Shown here piece by piece: positions 9,190 to 18,115 of a stretch of DNA of 64,000 bases (its first letter is position 1; every line of letters starts with the position of its first letter). This DNA is from Bacteroides intestinalis. Lineage in GTDB: Bacteria > Bacteroidota > Bacteroidia > Bacteroidales > Bacteroidaceae. The notes under the pieces were generated by a model. That model was not told where the DNA came from. It was given only the letters and a program-made list of their open reading frames with translations, and searched no databases. The stretch covers positions 558,001-622,000 of the forward strand of contig NZ_CABJDN010000003.1 of the NCBI RefSeq assembly GCF_902364365.1, given 5' to 3'. Made by a program: the position numbers and the translations under genes.

Positions 9190-9325
9190 AATCAAGAAAA
9201 GATTATCCTACTACTTTTTTAGCGCAACCTCTTTATCTCCTTGCACTAAATATGAAGGAGTAAATCCTACTACTCTCATGTAATGCTTCATCCACATCAA
9301 GTACAGGCAAATTATTCACATCATC

Positions 9326-11293
9326 TCATTGAACATCCGCATATCTTTTTTCAATATTCATAAAATTCTCCACTACTCTCCAATATTCTTCCTTATCATG
9401 TGGACGTGGTTGCCAATCAGGATCGGGACTATTACTCACAGCTTCATTCCAATTAGTATCATCCATAAACTTATAGTCAACCGTACAAGAGGATAATTCT
9501 CTTATTGGTTTAAGGAATATATATCCATCGAACAAATCGGATAGAATAAAATCTTTATGCCCCATTGAATAATAACTATAATCGCGTAATTCACCAATAT
9601 GAGAACCTTTCAAATCAAAGCCAATGGGGTTGTTCTGAGATTTTTCCATTATTAGTTCTAACTTTCCAGCCGCTGGGGAAATTAATGTTGGTTGCTGATT
9701 AGGATAATTAAAGAAAGGCTGGTGCAAAGCTACAGATACTACTTTATTGCCATATTTATCGTACAGCAAATTTCCTAAAAAACGATTCTCATAACGTACA
9801 AAACCAGGAGAAGTATAATCATAATAAGGAAAACGGTAGGACGTAAATGCATGAATAGTCCCAGTCAGAACCAATATTTTCTCGTGAACAGCCAACACTT
9901 CACGTTCCAACAATGCACACCGAAAGTCTTCTGTATTCCCTAAAGGAAACACTTGCTTCATATTTTCCGGTGTTCTAGCTCCTTCAAACTTTTCCCAATT
10001 GTAGCGATAACTAATATTTAAAACACGAAACTTTTTCGCTTGCTCCGGTAATGAGTGATTCCATTCCCAAGCTGCTTTATAAAGATTCATATACTCAACT
10101 ATAGCCCAACGGGTATTATAATTGAACATCAATTGACGAGCTAAATTCTCATTATATCTTGGTGCATTTATCAATGAATCCAATTGCTTCTGATCCTCAT
10201 ATGCTCCAAATTCCATACCTAACATATAGATACCATTCGCATACAACTTCGGTATCATTTTTCTAACGAAGTCCAAATTTTCCTTAACGCCATGGTCTTC
10301 AGCCAATAACACGATGTCAGCATCTTTAAACTTAGAAATCAAATAATCATCAGGCGACATATCTGTATCCTTTTTATCACAAATACAATCTTTTCTATCA
10401 GTTCCTAAAAGAAATAATAACGGATTATCTAAACGCTTATTCCAATCCACTTCCGTATGCGCAGCTCCCGGAAACACTTTAGACACCCACATTGGTCCTT
10501 TCCAGCCTTTCTTCCTCATCAATTTGTCCAGTTCATCCTGATAAGGAGGATAATAAGCATCTAAGGTAGCATCTCCTCTATCCATATAAATTATACGACT
10601 GTTAGCCGTCGGAAGGTTCTCATCAAGATAATTCCTAAAAGCTCTCGACCATTGGTCCGCTTTTTCTTTAGATAGTTCCTTACTTAATATCATGGGAACA
10701 TGAGTCGACATACATGCAGCCCCTCCAAATACTTCCGGGTATTCACAAAGTGCATATAGTGAAATTAGGCCACCCATACTGGAGCCCATCACAAAAGTAT
10801 GCTCAACACTCTTATTCGTGGAATATTCTTTATCAATAAAAGGCTTTACTTCTTCTACCAGAAAACGAAGATAGTTATCTGCATTAAAACTAACATTCCC
10901 CGAAACTACACTATCTGGTAAATTCCTCAATGCTTTTTGAGGAAAGTAGTCTGCATATCTCGTTTCCGGGATATTTGCCACTCCTACAACAATACAAGAC
11001 CTAATCTTCTTTTCATTCAAAAGTTTTCCAACAACTTCATCGATTCCCCATTCTTGTTTATTCCAAGTGGTATTTGCATCAAACAGCATTTGACCATCAT
11101 GCATATAAAGAACATCATATCTTTCTTTTGTTGAGTAATCTGTAGGTAACCATACGAAAACATCACGAGAAGGAACAATGGTAGAATTAAATCGAGAATA
11201 TTCTATAAGTTTCCCTGATGATATAGTTTGTTGAGCAATGGTCCATTGGCACAGCAACAGAGATAATAATATAAATAAAAGTCTTGTTTTCAT
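9326..11293 (-). CDS. Secreted esterase fused to an erythromycin-esterase/ChaN-like domain
   Basis: A 655-residue protein with a signal peptide cleaved near TIAQ (residue 21). Residues about 25-300 form an alpha/beta-hydrolase of the Esterase D/enterochelin-esterase type: oxyanion region VLYMHDGQML near 61, nucleophile Ser172 in GSSMGG, and a catalytic His in GAAHTEVDW near 277. Residues about 315-655 resemble the EreA/ChaN-like fold, with AEDHG and GMEFG segments followed by LTGTIHAF. Substrates are unknown; the N-terminal domain may deacylate a carbohydrate. The first 57 residues are clearly homologous to those of the downstream-numbered susA-like protein. Transcribed after susA with a 128-bp gap; an open reading frame continues in the same frame for 37 codons past the TGA stop. 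Confidence 0.7.
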   Translation of the reverse strand: MKTRLLFILLSLLLCQWTIAQQTISSGKLIEYSRFNSTIVPSRDVFVWLPTDYSTKERYDVLYMHDGQMLFDANTTWNKQEWGIDEVVGKLLNEKKIRSCIVVGVANIPETRYADYFPQKALRNLPDSVVSGNVSFNADNYLRFLVEEVKPFIDKEYSTNKSVEHTFVMGSSMGGLISLYALCEYPEVFGGAACMSTHVPMILSKELSKEKADQWSRAFRNYLDENLPTANSRIIYMDRGDATLDAYYPPYQDELDKLMRKKGWKGPMWVSKVFPGAAHTEVDWNKRLDNPLLFLLGTDRKDCICDKKDTDMSPDDYLISKFKDADIVLLAEDHGVKENLDFVRKMIPKLYANGIYMLGMEFGAYEDQKQLDSLINAPRYNENLARQLMFNYNTRWAIVEYMNLYKAAWEWNHSLPEQAKKFRVLNISYRYNWEKFEGARTPENMKQVFPLGNTEDFRCALLEREVLAVHEKILVLTGTIHAFTSYRFPYYDYTSPGFVRYENRFLGNLLYDKYGNKVVSVALHQPFFNYPNQQPTLISPAAGKLELIMEKSQNNPIGFDLKGSHIGELRDYSYYSMGHKDFILSDLFDGYIFLKPIRELSSCTVDYKFMDDTNWNEAVSNSPDPDWQPRPHDKEEYWRVVENFMNIEKRYADVQ

Positions 11294-11421
11294 ACGCTAA
11301 ATTATAAAATAATCACTCTCTTTTTCCAGATTCTCCTGTAGCACCATTTCTTTTAAATTACTCCAATCCAATTCAAGCATTAAAAATACTATAGGAGCAA
11401 TACTTTCTTCATATCCCAATA

Positions 11422-13380
11422 TTATAATTGGAGCACAAGCACTTCTTTAGGTTGTAAATGAAGTATTCTTCCTAAGGACACATCACCGTTCGTCAACACA
11501 TTCTTCGAACTAATCTTATCTCCTATTACTTCTTTATAAGGAGCCAAGTCCAAATCAACTTCTTTATTTATTCCATTCATTATAACCAGTATACTCCTTC
11601 CATCATAGGAACGCTCATACACATATACATTATTACGAGGCATAAAATGTTTCATCTTACCTTTAGAAATAACATCATTTCCTTTACGCCAATGCAGTAA
11701 CTTGCTCATAAAATCGAAAGCTTCCTGCTGCATAGCCGTTCTTCCATTTTCCTGGAAAACAGACATTGCATCTCCTTTCCAACCTCCCGGCATATCCGGA
11801 CGTACATACCCAAAATCTATTTTATTACTACCAGACATTAGTAATTCCTGCCCATAATACAATTGTGGTATGCCCGGAATTGTCAATAACATGGTAACTG
11901 CCTGTTTATATGCATTCAAATTTTCCGGATCCTCCAACAAGAAGCGATCCGTATCATGATTTTCAAGTAGACGCATCACATTGTTTATGTCAGGATAGCA
12001 AAAATCATAAGCAAAATGTTCGAAAAGAAGCTGTAAACCAGTATCCCAGGAAGTTTCTTCATGGAAAACTTTACCAGCTATTGTTCGCAAACGAAAATCC
12101 ATCACAGATTTCAGCTTTGTATTAGCTTTCTCATTAACCACACTATTTTGTTGCCAATATGCAGTACCTACAGGGTTATTGGGAATCATTACTTCACCTA
12201 CAATATTGAAATTTGGATATTCCTCAAAAACTTCTTTACACCAACGAACCATCATATCCGGATCCGGATATACATATGTATCTTGGCGAATACCATCTAA
12301 ATCTGCATATTCAATCCACCAGATTGAATTCTGAATCAAATAATCAGCAAGAAAACGATTTCTTTGATTTAAATCGGGCATTGTAGGCACAAACCAACCA
12401 TCCGTCAGTTCCTGCTTATCTATATCCGAAGCATAAGGATCAAAAAATACAGTTTTATTATGATTGGTCTCGATATATTTATGTGAATTATTAAACCAAT
12501 TCTGCATTGGTGGATCAAGCAGCCAAGGATGATTGGTTCCACAATGATTAAAAACCATATCCATTATCAGTTTCATTCCACGTTGATGCATAGATTCCGC
12601 CAAACAAACATAATCTTCATTAGTTCCTAAACGAGGATCTATTTTATAGTAATCCGTTGCAGCATAACCATGATAAGAGCCTTCACCCATATCATTTTCC
12701 AAAACAGGAGTTGTCCAGATTGCCGTAATCCCCAAGCTATCCAAATAATCAAGATGTTGCATAATACCGGCTAAATCACCACCATGACGAGCATTTACAT
12801 CCTTACGATTTACTGTATAAGGATACTTCATCTGTATATGATCATTGCTTTCATCACCATTGGCAAAGCGGTCCGGCATTAATAAATATACGACATCAGA
12901 AGAATTAAAGCCAATCCTATCTTCTCCCTTACGCTGGCGTTCTTTCAATTCATAAGTATAATTCAGCTTACGTTTTCCTTTAACGAATTCTATCTGAAAT
13001 TTACCCGGTACCGCATCTTTTACGTCTAAATACAAAACCAGATAGTTTGGACTCTCCATTGGGTAGACCTCCTTTAAGACAACTCCCGGATGATTTATTT
13101 CAGGTTTATATGTTGCTATATTTGAACCATATACCATCAACTGTAAACAGGTGTTTTTCATGCCAGACCACCAAAAAGCAGGTTCCACTTTTTCTATCTT
13201 CTCATTTTTCTTTCCTGAATAATGTGAAGAGAGCCAAGTTGAATTATCCTGTGAAGGAATAATAGAAGATTCAAACCTAGAATATTCAATAAGTCTTTCT
13301 GACGACATGATTTGTTTAGCAAGTCCCAATTGACATAGCAATAAAGCAAAAGATAAAAATAAAGTTTTAGTTTTCATCAT
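11422..13380 (-). CDS. susA: SusA-like neopullulanase/cyclomaltodextrinase (GH13) with a grafted N-terminus
   Basis: A 652-residue periplasmic GH13 enzyme. After the signal peptide (to about residue 21) comes a 35-residue stretch shared with the neighbouring esterase. The usual N-terminal beta domain starts at about residue 61 (KIEKVEPAFWWSGMKN), followed by the catalytic barrel: nucleophile Asp367 (DGIRQD), acid/base Glu396 (IVGEVM), and His475-Asp476 (LLENHDTD). SusA-type enzymes cut pullulan and maltodextrins imported by SusC/D. Two adjacent ATGs (13380 and 13377) are possible starts. It lies downstream of susF, with a GH53 remnant and a possible terminator in the 368-bp gap; I see no strong promoter of its own. 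Confidence 0.85.
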   Translation of the reverse strand: MMKTKTLFLSFALLLCQLGLAKQIMSSERLIEYSRFESSIIPSQDNSTWLSSHYSGKKNEKIEKVEPAFWWSGMKNTCLQLMVYGSNIATYKPEINHPGVVLKEVYPMESPNYLVLYLDVKDAVPGKFQIEFVKGKRKLNYTYELKERQRKGEDRIGFNSSDVVYLLMPDRFANGDESNDHIQMKYPYTVNRKDVNARHGGDLAGIMQHLDYLDSLGITAIWTTPVLENDMGEGSYHGYAATDYYKIDPRLGTNEDYVCLAESMHQRGMKLIMDMVFNHCGTNHPWLLDPPMQNWFNNSHKYIETNHNKTVFFDPYASDIDKQELTDGWFVPTMPDLNQRNRFLADYLIQNSIWWIEYADLDGIRQDTYVYPDPDMMVRWCKEVFEEYPNFNIVGEVMIPNNPVGTAYWQQNSVVNEKANTKLKSVMDFRLRTIAGKVFHEETSWDTGLQLLFEHFAYDFCYPDINNVMRLLENHDTDRFLLEDPENLNAYKQAVTMLLTIPGIPQLYYGQELLMSGSNKIDFGYVRPDMPGGWKGDAMSVFQENGRTAMQQEAFDFMSKLLHWRKGNDVISKGKMKHFMPRNNVYVYERSYDGRSILVIMNGINKEVDLDLAPYKEVIGDKISSKNVLTNGDVSLGRILHLQPKEVLVLQL

Positions 13381-13401
13381 ACATAAAATAAAAGATACTA
13401 T

Positions 13402-13620
13402 TTACAAAGGTTGAACAAACAGATTAAACTCTTTCATTGCCGGAAGAAGTTTGCCCATATGGTCATCAAAAAGTCCACGATTAAGCCAACCTTCTGTTAC
13501 ATTATTACCGCAAGCGTTTTCCTCGGGAAACCACCCAATTAATCCCGTCACGTTGACATGACGACGTAATTCAGCCACAAGTTCGTGATTGAATATGCGC
13601 TGTCCTTCAGCTGTTTTAGA
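13402..13620 (-). pseudogene. C-terminal remnant of a GH53 endo-beta-1,4-galactanase
   Basis: Translation of the minus strand gives 72 codons ending in TAA at 13404-13402, with an in-frame TAA immediately upstream and no start codon at the 5' end. The peptide contains TAEGQRIF, NVTGLIGWFPEEN and WLNRGLFDDHMGKLLPAM, the typical C-terminal end of Bacteroides GH53 arabinogalactan endo-galactanases. Only about one fifth of a normal gene remains. The intact GH53 at 26922-28106 has a different C-terminus (VFYWEPECR...), so this is not a recent partial copy of it. Confidence 0.85.
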
Positions 13621-13640
13621 TTAGTGATTGTTTCAATGAA

Positions 13641-13682
13641 AAGCAAAAGCCCCCTTCCCCGTTTTTCAATGCGAGAAAGAGG
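13641..13682 (-). terminator. Possible intrinsic terminator after susF
   Basis: On the minus strand, CCTCTTTCTCGC (complement of 13671-13682) can pair, with several G-U pairs, with CGGGGAAGGGGG (complement of 13650-13661). It is followed by CTTTTGCTTTT. The hairpin is 66 bp past the susF stop. The G-U content makes it weaker than a textbook terminator, so partial read-through into susA is possible. Confidence 0.5.
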
Positions 13683-13748
13683 ACTTCTATAAAATGCCAA
13701 ATAGTCTTGAGCTAAAAAATACTATAGATTATCTACAGCCAACTCCAA

Positions 13749-15170
13749 TTAGTTAGCTGCTACAATCGTACAATAAGATTTACCTTCACAAAGAGGATAA
13801 AGGTTGATGGTATATTTACCAGCTGCCTCAATCTTCAAATTAGCACCGTCATTGGTAGTCAGACTTTCGATAGTACCGCCCCAGCTAATATCCCAAGCAT
13901 CGTTAGCACGGAACTTAAGTTCACCCTCAGACAGTTCAGCAGTAATAGACCAGCAATGGTTCTCCACGCTATATACCATATCTGTATCAGCATCCCAGCC
14001 CCCAGAAGTGGCAGAACCAATGATACCTATCGCAATGGGAGTCAAGGTATAACTCTTTTCATTCAAGTCAACAATCACCTGATAGAAACCTGCCTCTTCG
14101 GTCATCATTATATTGGCAGCATCAGCAGCCGTACTGAAATCTGCACCATAGTTAGTACCATTCCAACTTTCCTCCGAACTGAACTTGAAACCATTTTGGT
14201 TGAGATACATATACCCCTTATAGATGTTATTAAATTCAGGACTTGCCATCACATCAATATGTTTCCACCCATTTGCATCACCAGCCATATAAAGATAAGC
14301 AGTAGCAGGAGCAACCGAATAAGTGTAATTAACAGCATCAAATGTAATTATAAAATGCCCTTGTCCAGTAATTGTAGGAGTTTCCACATTATACACATCA
14401 CCTGTCCAAACAGCAAAGTTTTCAATCTTATCATCACCATTTACACGGCAACCAATCTGCCCAGCATTGGCACCATCCCAACCGGCAGCTATATCATAAG
14501 CTTTATATAGCTTAAACCAATTAGAACCTCCATTCTTAGTTTCTATTGTAGCTTGATAAATGCCCTCTTTACCTTCAACCAGCTCCATAGGAATAGGATT
14601 TTCTACGTCCCATCCACTACCATTTTCTACAAAATCCCCCATCAGCACATATCCATTAGCTGAAATTTCCGGAGTAGTAATTGGAGTAAGTTTGGCTTGA
14701 GAAGTACCTGAAGTATTTACCGCTTCACCGTTTTTCAATTTAACAGCAACATTCATATTTACATTGAGTACACGCTCTACATGAGCACGGCTGAAGAAGG
14801 CATCACGAACAACTGAATCAAGTTCAAGAGTATTCACCTTCACAATATTCCCTTCTTTAAATGCCGCATTGATAGTCACACCGTTAATATTTATGCTGTT
14901 CATCTTAATAGAAGCCACCTCTGAATTCGATGAAGAGAGAACGGCAATTTCCACAGAGTCTGTCTTTTGTTCTTCCGCTTCGATAGTACTGTAAAACTTA
15001 TCCATATCCACAACTGCATCGGAACCTGCGGCAAAACTGATTTCATATTTAGCGGCCGCTTCTTCAGGAGAATTGGATTGGGGGTCAGCCCAATCCGTAT
15101 AATCTTCCGTACAAGCACCTAAGGTAATTCCAGCGAGGAATATACCTGCGAGTATTTGATTTTTCTTCAT
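13749..15170 (-). CDS. susF: SusF-like outer-membrane starch-binding lipoprotein
   Basis: A 473-residue surface lipoprotein. The signal peptide ends at lipobox LGAC (Cys20). A proline-poor N-terminal Ig-like domain (about 40-165) is followed by three tandem starch-binding modules, seen as repeated units with aromatic/GDxNGW-like motifs: YVLMGDFVENGSGW (about 180), YLYMAGDANGWK (about 290) and IGIIGSATSGGWD (about 380). SusF binds starch at the cell surface and is not catalytic. It lies 35 bp after susE in the susCDEF operon. The SusF name rests on operon position and repeated binding domains; SusE and SusF are hard to separate by sequence. Confidence 0.85.
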   Translation of the reverse strand: MKKNQILAGIFLAGITLGACTEDYTDWADPQSNSPEEAAAKYEISFAAGSDAVVDMDKFYSTIEAEEQKTDSVEIAVLSSSNSEVASIKMNSININGVTINAAFKEGNIVKVNTLELDSVVRDAFFSRAHVERVLNVNMNVAVKLKNGEAVNTSGTSQAKLTPITTPEISANGYVLMGDFVENGSGWDVENPIPMELVEGKEGIYQATIETKNGGSNWFKLYKAYDIAAGWDGANAGQIGCRVNGDDKIENFAVWTGDVYNVETPTITGQGHFIITFDAVNYTYSVAPATAYLYMAGDANGWKHIDVMASPEFNNIYKGYMYLNQNGFKFSSEESWNGTNYGADFSTAADAANIMMTEEAGFYQVIVDLNEKSYTLTPIAIGIIGSATSGGWDADTDMVYSVENHCWSITAELSEGELKFRANDAWDISWGGTIESLTTNDGANLKIEAAGKYTINLYPLCEGKSYCTIVAAN

Positions 15171-15205
15171 AATGTTTTTCTTTTAAAATAAGATTATCAT
15201 TCAGG

Positions 15206-16378
15206 TTATTTTACCTCACCCGTATCTACACCGTCTTCAGTAGCACCTACAGTAAGATAGAGTTTCTGGCCCGCTCCAGCATTTACGCTGTATTCAGAAC
15301 CCATATCAGTGTTCCAATTGCTGGCTATATTTGCATTCTCACGCCAGAAAACTTTACCCTCCAAAAGCGTAAATTCAGTTTTCCACCAATCAAAATCACC
15401 TACTTGAGCATAGGCACGTAGTTCACCTCCAGATACAAATTCAGCAGATATCCATTGACCAGTATTATCAGCGGGAGCAACCATCGGGGCAGAAGGAGGC
15501 GTAGGAGTAAATCCTCCATTAGCATCACCTGTAACCAGAAGTTGTGCAGGATAAAAAGTCAGTGTGTAATCAATAGCTTCACCATTAATCTTACCCTTAA
15601 TGTAGAGTGTATACCATCCACCATTTTTCACTTTCACATTACCACCATTATCAGAAACATCCGCACCGGCTTGATCATCAATAGTTTTAAAATCGGCATG
15701 GCCCAGCCATTGTTGAGGATAAGTTCCCCATTTGAATTCGGCATCATTAGGAAGGTAAACTATTGTAAAGAAGTTACCGGCCATACCATTAATAAGTGCC
15801 ATTGGTCTCCAAGTTGTCCAAGCAGTTCCGATACTCGAACCGCATACATAGATATCCTCAGGCAATGTAATACTCGGAGCCTGATAAGTAGCTATCACTT
15901 GTATCTTTATAACATTAGAGTAACAACTCCCCAACTCCATACCATTAACATTGGCATGTAAGCGTACATAGAGGTCTTTCACTTCATTAGAAGGATATGT
16001 CACACCTTCATTGGCATCCTGAAACATAGTAATTACAGCATCATTCAATCTACTACCCGATACTTTAATGGTAGCAGAAGTCGAGCTTGCCACAACTTTG
16101 TACACAGGTTCTTCCGCACTGAAATCTTCAAAAGAAATCTCCACATCATAGTTAGTACTCAAAGGTATGCCACCATAATCAGGTTGGCTGGTAGTAAAAG
16201 TGAGTTGATCAGTAGTCAGCAAGTCCAATACATTATTGGCTGCGTTGGCAGGCATATTCAATACAAATCCTGTAGTATTTTCGTGGAATGTAGGATTGCT
16301 ATCCATATCTTTCTCACATGAGGTGACCAACACCAAAGTAAGAACGGGCAGCAACATTCCTAACAGTATCTTTTTCAT
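15206..16378 (-). CDS. susE: SusE-like outer-membrane starch-binding lipoprotein
   Basis: A 390-residue lipoprotein with lipobox LVTSC (Cys21). The N-terminal domain (about 30-155) is the Ig-like SusE domain with the typical FVLNMPANA ... LTFTTSQPDYG segment. Two starch-binding modules follow (about 165-270 and 275-390), with motifs YVCGSSIGTAWTTWRPM and LLVTGDANGG. It works with SusD and SusF in capturing starch chains at the surface for SusC. It sits between susD (40-bp gap) and susF (35-bp gap) in one transcript. Confidence 0.85.
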   Translation of the reverse strand: MKKILLGMLLPVLTLVLVTSCEKDMDSNPTFHENTTGFVLNMPANAANNVLDLLTTDQLTFTTSQPDYGGIPLSTNYDVEISFEDFSAEEPVYKVVASSTSATIKVSGSRLNDAVITMFQDANEGVTYPSNEVKDLYVRLHANVNGMELGSCYSNVIKIQVIATYQAPSITLPEDIYVCGSSIGTAWTTWRPMALINGMAGNFFTIVYLPNDAEFKWGTYPQQWLGHADFKTIDDQAGADVSDNGGNVKVKNGGWYTLYIKGKINGEAIDYTLTFYPAQLLVTGDANGGFTPTPPSAPMVAPADNTGQWISAEFVSGGELRAYAQVGDFDWWKTEFTLLEGKVFWRENANIASNWNTDMGSEYSVNAGAGQKLYLTVGATEDGVDTGEVK

Positions 16379-16418
16379 ATTATTGTTTCGATTTTAGTAA
16401 ATTCGGTAATAAATTCTA

Positions 16419-18098
16419 TTAATAACGCGGATTTTGAGACAAGTTCTCATTGCCATTAATGTCATCGGCAGGAATAGGATATACGTTAAAGAAGTCTTCC
16501 ACGCTCTTTCCTTCTGCTACACCACCCTTAAAATCCCAAACGTATTTGTCACCTGTGAAAAGACCAAAACGGATCAAATCACTACGACGACGACCTTCCA
16601 TATAGAACTCACGACACCATTCATCAATAATATATTGTTCGGTAATGGTAGCAGGAGTAGAAGCACCTGCACGGCTACGCAAAACTTCAATATCAGCACG
16701 CGCTTGTTGCGGGTCACCAGTCAAACGGAACTTAGCCTCCGCACGAGTCAGATACATTTCAGCATAACGTATCAAAGGGATATCCACATCGGGGAATTCA
16801 TTATGTGAAGTCGCTGCACCATCTGTACGAATGTTACTCCATTTCACAATAGAAAGACCGGAGTTAAAGCCCGCAATTTGTTCAGCCTGTAACTTACGAA
16901 GTCCGCCACCACAACCCGAATAGAACAATGCACGATGGTCGTTAGCCTTCTTCTGCACATCTTTGGTAGTAGTACCTGCTGCTTCATCAAGAGCGATAAT
17001 CTGAGCCTCAGTAGCTCCATCGGGGGCTTTCACAGTAGCAATCGGACAATCTTCGAGCGTAGAGAAGAATTTCTTAACCAAAGCTGCACGGGAGAAGTTA
17101 CAGCTCCAACCATTGGAAGTACCCATATAAGGCATTCCGGTGATACGGGTAGAACTTACCAGATAGTTGGCACCACTATAACATTTTGTTTTTGCACCAT
17201 CCTGACGGATAGGCAGGATGATTTCTTTCATAGCTTGCGGATTTTGGTCATTATCAGCCATAAACACTTGTTCATAACCAGTATAGCCATTCTTTTCAAC
17301 TTTAGAAAGTTCATATTTCCCATCAAGCAGATCGCAATAGTCAATAGCCTTCTGATAGTCTTTTACCGCACCTTTGGTATAAACAGCAGAGTTCAGAGCC
17401 AAACGGGCATGGAGCATATAAGCGGCACCTTTATCGGCACGTCCAAAGTTAGAAGAGTTATTGAATGCACCCACTTCGGCAAGATCCGGTTCTATTTCGG
17501 TCAACTCCTTGTCAATCCAGTCATAAAGTTCTTTACCAGCTTTCTCTACGGGCAACTCATAAATGTCATACGTAGTCTTGAAAGGAGCCTTTCCCCAAAG
17601 GTCGAGGAAGTACCACATGTGAAGGGCACGCAAGAAACGAACTTCTGCACGATACTGTTTATAATCAGGATCATCAGCTTTATCCTCAGTGTTAGTGAGA
17701 TAGAAATTACAAAGAGTAACATCAAAAGCCAGACGCTGGAACGTCCATTGCACGCGAACAGATGAAGCCGTCCAGTCAATATTGGTGATTTGAGGAATAT
17801 CAGCGTCAGTCTGCCAAGCCCAAAGGCATTCATCGGTACAAAGTTCTTGCAGATTGAATGTAGTACGGTAGAATCCGCTTTCACCTTCATCACTACTGAT
17901 ATCTCCACTACCGGCAGGACCTTTCTGGCCTGTCAGGCCCAGTGTACTGTAGATTTTTGCCAACAGTTCCATATCTCCATACGATGAACTGGACTGCGGA
18001 TCGATAGACGAAATATTCAAGTCGTTGACGCACGACGTTGCCACTCCACCCATAAGAAGGGCTGCAAGGGCTGTTTTCAAAAATATATGTTTCATCAT
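16419..18098 (-). CDS. susD: SusD starch-binding outer-membrane lipoprotein
   Basis: About 559 residues, RagB/SusD family. The lipobox ends ATSC, about 23 residues from the chosen start, and the TPR-like alpha-helical core follows. The segment DEGESGFYRTTFN and the aromatic CLWAW correspond to the starch-binding arc described for Bacteroides thetaiotaomicron SusD, as does NGWSC further on, so this is a true starch SusD rather than a paralogue for another glycan. The open frame reaches an ATG at 18107; I prefer the ATG at 18098 (MMKHIF), which puts a normal-length signal before the lipobox. It forms the lid over the SusC channel and starts 17 bp after the susC stop. Confidence 0.93.
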   Translation of the reverse strand: MMKHIFLKTALAALLMGGVATSCVNDLNISSIDPQSSSSYGDMELLAKIYSTLGLTGQKGPAGSGDISSDEGESGFYRTTFNLQELCTDECLWAWQTDADIPQITNIDWTASSVRVQWTFQRLAFDVTLCNFYLTNTEDKADDPDYKQYRAEVRFLRALHMWYFLDLWGKAPFKTTYDIYELPVEKAGKELYDWIDKELTEIEPDLAEVGAFNNSSNFGRADKGAAYMLHARLALNSAVYTKGAVKDYQKAIDYCDLLDGKYELSKVEKNGYTGYEQVFMADNDQNPQAMKEIILPIRQDGAKTKCYSGANYLVSSTRITGMPYMGTSNGWSCNFSRAALVKKFFSTLEDCPIATVKAPDGATEAQIIALDEAAGTTTKDVQKKANDHRALFYSGCGGGLRKLQAEQIAGFNSGLSIVKWSNIRTDGAATSHNEFPDVDIPLIRYAEMYLTRAEAKFRLTGDPQQARADIEVLRSRAGASTPATITEQYIIDEWCREFYMEGRRRSDLIRFGLFTGDKYVWDFKGGVAEGKSVEDFFNVYPIPADDINGNENLSQNPRY

Positions 18099-18115
18099 TA
18101 TATGCATTTAATAGG

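Noticed and set aside
9220-9297. 25-codon frame resembling an AraC C-terminus (GFTPS)
   Set aside because: Only five to six matching residues; a different frame in the same DNA reads in phase with the esterase and is equally plausible.
13956-14510. 184-codon ORF antisense to susF
   Set aside because: Completely within susF, composition driven by the sense codons.
16935-17765. 276-codon ORF antisense to susD
   Set aside because: It lies wholly inside a certain susD gene on the other strand; long antisense frames are expected here and the translation has no recognisable domain.
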